Source: Corbicula japonica
Lineage: Eukaryota; Mollusca; Bivalvia; Venerida; Cyrenidae
Length of the DNA stretch: 64,000 bases
NCBI GenBank assembly: GCA_038501625.1
Contig: JAZAYU010000012.1
Span: forward strand, 6,696,001 to 6,760,000
Reading direction: 5' to 3'
Shown here in pieces: positions 40,301 through 46,300 of this stretch. The notes under the pieces are model-generated. The model ran no database searches. It had not been told where the DNA came from and worked only from the letters and a program-made list of their open reading frames with translations. Position 1 is the first letter of the stretch, and each line of letters opens with the position of its first letter. The position numbers and the translations under genes are program-made.

Positions 40301-43300
40301 ATGCATAATGCATAAGTTATAAAAGGGCCATAACTCTGTGTTCAACAGTCTGACTTGAACAAAACGACAATATGCGGATCTCCTCTTGGTATTAATGGTT
40401 CTCAGAAAGATTCATTGAAACCCGTCCAATAGTTACAGAGAAATAGCGCGGAAACAAATACTGCTCTATATGCATAATGCATAAGTAATCAAAGGGCAAT
40501 AACTCTGTGTTAAATGATCTGACCGAAACAAGACAATGATATGCGCATCTCCTCTTGGTATAGATGGTTTTCAGCAAGTTTCATTGAAACCCATCCGCTA
40601 GTTACAGAGAAATAGGGCGGAACAAATACTGCTCTATATGCATAATGCATAAGTTAATGAAGGGCAATAACTCTGTGTTAAATGGTCTGACCGAAACAAG
40701 ACAAAGATATGCGCAACTCCTCTTTGTATAGATGGTTTTCAGCAAGTTTCATTGAAATCCATTCAGTAGTTGCAGAGAAATAGCGCGGAAACGAACACTG
40801 CTCTATATGCATAATGCATAAGTTATCAAACGGCAATAACTCTGTGTTAAATGGTCTGACTGGAACAAGACAACAATATGCGCATCTCCTCTTGGTATTG
40901 ATGGTTCTCGGAAAGATTCGTTGAAATCCATCCAGTGGTTGCAGAGAAATAGCTCGGAAACGAATACTGCCCTATATACATAATGCATAAGTTATCAAAG
41001 GGCCATAACTCTGTGTTAAATGGTCTGACCGAAACAAGACAACGATATGCGCATCTCCTCTTGGTATAGATAGTTTGCAGCAAGTTTCATTGAAATCCAT
41101 TCAGTAGTTGCAGAGAAATAACGCGGAAACCAATACTACCCTATATACATAATGCATAAGTTATCAAAGGGCCATAACTCTGTGTTAAATGGTCTGACCG
41201 AAACAAGACAACGATATGCGCATCTCCTCTTGGTACTGATACTTCCTACAGAGTTTCGTTGAAATCCATCCAGTGGTTGCAGAGAAATAGCCCGGAAACG
41301 AATACTGCCCTATATACATAATGCATAAGTTATCAAAGGGCCATAACTCTGTGTTTAATCGTCTGACCGAACAAGACGACGATATGTGCATCTCCTCTTG
41401 GTACTGATACTTCCCACAGAGTTTTGTTGACGTGACACTGTGACGGACGGACAACGCCAAAACAATATCCCCCTCCCAATTTCATCGGCGGGGGATAAAA
41501 ACTAGAATGTTGTGTTCCGTGGAACACATGTGTCGCCTGCATGGAAAACTTTATTTAAGTTGATTTCAATACTACACCACAGAACACATGTGTCATCTAA
41601 ATTGCATTTAAAAGGGAAATAACTAAAATAATGGTTAAACCTGAGTTATCATCTTCAAAAATGAGTTTGTGAATAGGACAAGTACTTTCTAAGTTATAGG
41701 TAACATTAAGTTTCAGGTTAAAGTTGCATTTGAAAGGGGCATAACTCAAAAAATATTGAAACTTGAGTTATCATTCTTGTCGTCACAGATGGAATTGTTC
41801 ATGCTGATGATATATTCCAAGTATGAAGTGAATAGGACAAGTACTTTCAAAGTTATAGGCAACATTAAGTTTCAGGTTAAAGTTGCATTTGAAAGGGGCA
41901 TAACTATAAAATATTGAAACTAGAGTTATCATTCTTGTCGTCACAGATGGCATTGTTCATGCTGATGATATATTCCTAGTATGAAGTGAATAGGTGAAGT
42001 ACTTTCAAAGTTATAGGCAACATTAAGTTTCAGATTAAAGTTGCATTTGAAAGGGGCATAACTCAAAAAATATTGAAACTGGAGTTATCATTCTTGTCAT
42101 CACAGATGGCATTGTTCGTGCTGATGATATATTCAAAGTATGAAGTGAAAAGGTCAAGTTGTTTCAAAGTTATAGGCAACATTAAGTTTCAGATTAAAGT
42201 TGCATTAGAAAGGGGCATAACCCAAAAAATATTGAAACTGGAGTTATCATTCTTGTCACAGATGGCATTATTCATGCTGATGATATATTCCAAGTATGAA
42301 GTGAATAGGACAAGTACTTTCAAAGTTATACTATAGGCAACATTAAGTTTCAGATTAAAGTTCGGGGACTACCAAACGACGACACCGACGATGACGACGA
42401 CGATGAAGCTGCCGAACAATAGGATCCCTATGTGTCTACTTGCTATCGCAGGCGACACAAAAACCTAGATACACATGTATCTAAGCTCCGTCGTTTAAGA
42501 ATCTGCACTATTAACTGCTGCAACAGGTTTTACTTTAGTTCACCAGGTTAAAATCCTTGGCATATAGGAACTAAGTTTATTAAACTGATTGTGGAAACCT
42601 GTCTCAAACCTTAAGCTTCCAAGCTCAGCGAATATGCCCAATGTCAACCAATTATATAGCAGATATGTGAGACTAGTTACAAATCTCAGTTGTATAACCT
42701 TGGGAGCAGGTGTGATGTTTTACATTCTCATCTATTAATAATTCTTTGGTAAACTCTTATAAAAAGTTCCTAGTATAACAGTTGGATACAGGGGTTCAAT
42801 TGGCTGCTGAATCTCAATGGTCATTATGATCAGTTTAACACTTGTGTCGTTCTCAGGTACTTTCTCGGAATAAAATTCCAAGTATGAAAAGGAGCATTAC
42901 TCCATTTAACATGCCCTTGACCTGAAGATTTCAGTGTCATCATTACCCGGTTGTCATAAGTTTGATGAATAAATATTAAGAAATGGCAAAGTTAAGACAG
43001 CCAATGTTAAGTTTTAGTGATAAACCTACAGAAGGACGAAGTGGTCCTTACACATCACCTTTTTTCCTAACGACAACACGACTATGTATCGCCTTTTCTT
43101 CAAAGGATACCCTTGGAGTAGAGGTATAATCGACAAACTTTTGTATCACTGTAAATTCACTGAATTTTCACAGGGATGAAATTTAGTCTTTTTTGATGAA
43201 ATGGCATTTCAATTTGAAAACAGCACAACAAATTTGTTTTGTGCTTTTATGCAATGAATACAATATATTTATGGAACCATCGTATTCACGTGATGTGAAA

Positions 43301-46300
43301 TTTAAGATATACTAAATAATTATGTATAGTTTCCATTGAATGTTGTCTATGTATGTTTAATTTTTCTTGTCATATTTAAAATTGGTGTTTTCTGGGACAG
43401 TCACTTATTATGGTTTTGGCATAATATTATAATAAGGATTTTATGTCACTGGCAAATTGGAAGAAAAAAATAAGTTCAAACTCCCAGGAATCAGTTAAAA
43501 TGTCAATATCCACTTTGTACATGAGACCTGTCAAATATACTACAATCTCTAAATTCATAATGTAATGGAAAAGGAATGTACTTTTATTTCTTCAGGCCAA
43601 TCTTGAATGTGTATGAAGTTGTACTACCCAGAATTTGTAGGACAAGTAGGGAGGTATGGCCTCTTTTTAACTTATTTATAAAATAACACATATAGGGTAA
43701 AAAAAACTAAGTTGTGCCAGATAAACACGTTTTTATGATTGCCATGTCATCATGGAAGTTTTACTTACCTAGGTCCTATCTCAATTACTATGCTATTTCC
43801 ATCTTTTTCAAGAAATTCTGTTTCTGTGGAGACTGGTTTTTGTTGAAAAGGAGTTGATAAAATCCACAGCAGTTTTTCTTTCTCCTCTGCCAAGAGAACT
43901 GGAAAAAATTGGACCCTTTTTATTATCAAAACAATAACCTTTACTAGATAGATATTGCTCAATCCCAAGGGCGAACAGTGTAGATCCAGATCAGCCAGCA
44001 CATCATCTCAACTGTGCTGTCTGATCAGTACACTGTTCGCTTTTAGATTCATTGTTATTTCTGATCAAGAAGCAACCAGAGTAGATCCAGATCAGATGGT
44101 ATGGATGTGCCAGCTCATCTGGATCTTCACTGGTTAAACATGCCTTAAAACACGTATTTATAGAGTAACGGGTTAATTTATGGATATGTACCATTTTATA
44201 AGCATCTCTAAAAATAACAAAGCAAGCATGCTGCTGGGAAACAAATAAATGCACACTTTCAATGGAGAAGAGTCATTGATAAAATATTGTTGTTGTTACT
44301 TTCCCAGTTTTCTCTCCCTCCCGCCTCTAAACGAGGACATTATGGTGTGGACATACCAGCTTTCCATGGTGGAGGAAGACCCCAGGTGCACCTCCGGGCA
44401 ATTTTCAGACTCTAGCGGGCACCTGGGCAAAACCACCGACTTTCCGCAAGCTAGCTGGTTAGCTTCCTCACATGAAAGATCTTGACCCTGGTAGGTCTCC
44501 AACTCACAGCGGTGAATGGCAAGTGATTCTCAGTCGGAAACCTAAATCACAGACGCCCCCTATCGATAAAATATTAATGTACCTGATGGATTTAAAGAGC
44601 CGTTTGCCCAATATACATGAAATTAATACCTTATCCAAGGAATTTGATTGGTTGAAATAGAGACATGTCTCCTTTTCAATCTATCAGATACTTGAGATTT
44701 GAGACTAGTCCAACCTGTACTTCAGCTACTCCTTCATTATCTTGCTATACCTTTAATAATTAACACTTATTACAACAGTTTAAAATAAACAACTAAACCT
44801 TAAAACAGTTTTGGGCATTGACCTGGGAAAGGTGAGGAAGATGGGGTGTGGGCCTCATCCCAGCATTGAATTAGCTATCCCATAACCCTTTCCTCCATAC
44901 GCATTTTAAAAATGTGCGACCAGTGAAGATCCAGATAAGCCGGCACAATTGTGGCTTCTGATCACTGTTCACCCATGCAATAAAGGTGTGTCTATGGAGG
45001 AAAGGGTTAAACTAGAGATGTGTCCATAGATCACAGATACCACCACTCTCAGACAGCTGTTATTTTCAATAATGCCAATATTGTTGTTACAGTACACTAT
45101 ACTTCAAAATTACAAGATAAAGAGTGTTGTTATGCTAAACATCAAGGTTTATAATCCTTTTATGTTAGAATAATTTCTGTCTAAGGATAAAGATCAATTA
45201 ATACATTCAAAATTTCTGTAGGAAAATTAACAGTTAATTTAAACAAAGGGAGATAACCTGATCAGAGTTACCTCAAACTGACATACTACTACCAGAACAC
45301 ATGATGGTCAACAAAGTTGAACAAACGTATAAAGTTTCATGACTGCTGTAAATAGTGTAGGAGTTATGTTACATCGGGGCTTTTTTTCACTGCCTGGGGA
45401 AGGGGCCAATGCCCTATAATTTTGAGGAAAATAGCGTGATTTTTTCTCTGAAGGGGAATGAAAAAACCTGGTGTAAAGTCACTTTTTGGGGAAAACTGCA
45501 TAATTTTAAAGAAATTTTCAGAGGGGAAGGTGCCCATAAACAGCCCCTGCTATAGAAGGGAAAAAAGCCCTGTACATGGTGATTGTATTGTACTGAAATA
45601 CAGTCCACACTCTTTGTGTCGAAGTCGCCGGGACTGTACATTTTAATTCGAGATATCCGAAGTTCGACACAACCGAATTGAGACGAATATCATACCTTTC
45701 ATATGTTTCTAATGCCGACATGATAGTGAGTGCTAGTGCTAGTTTATGAACATTTGAATGGCTCAATGAGTTAATCAAAACAGAACAGAAAAAAATATAT
45801 TAACTTCATTATATTTATTACATGTTAAAAACCATCATCGTTGAGTTTCGGTGTTTGTGTAACATCGTCGTCGTCTTCACTCTGAGTGTTAAAGTCGTCT
45901 TTCATATTTTTTATGACATAAACTAATTCAAATAAGTATTAACACCATAATCTTTAATTTGAAGCTTTTTTATGCTTCAGTCTTGTTGGGGGGGGGGGGG
46001 GGGGGGGGGGGGATATATTATGTTTGGATCATGTTTTTGCATTTGTTGTCCTAAACCTAGATGAACTCATATTTTATTGGCCTGGTTCTCACAATGTCAT
46101 GATTATTTTAATTAATTGTTAACTGAAATTAATTTCATTTACGAATCTGAATATTTTACATCCGAATTCATTCAATAATCTCATATTTTACTGAACATGT
46201 GATAATCGTTAATTATTAATAAATAATGGTAACCTGTTTGCAGACAAGTTCTCCCTTTGAAGAAGCCGTGCGAATTGTTCAACCGCGGAAAGTTTCACAC

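Noticed and set aside
39717..41542. Series of similar minus-strand ORFs of 60-91 residues
   Set aside because: Translation of the ~169-bp array; similarity reflects the repeat and not a gene family.
44249..44502. Opposed ORFs at 44.3-44.5 kb
   Set aside because: They lie across a SINE-like interspersed repeat.
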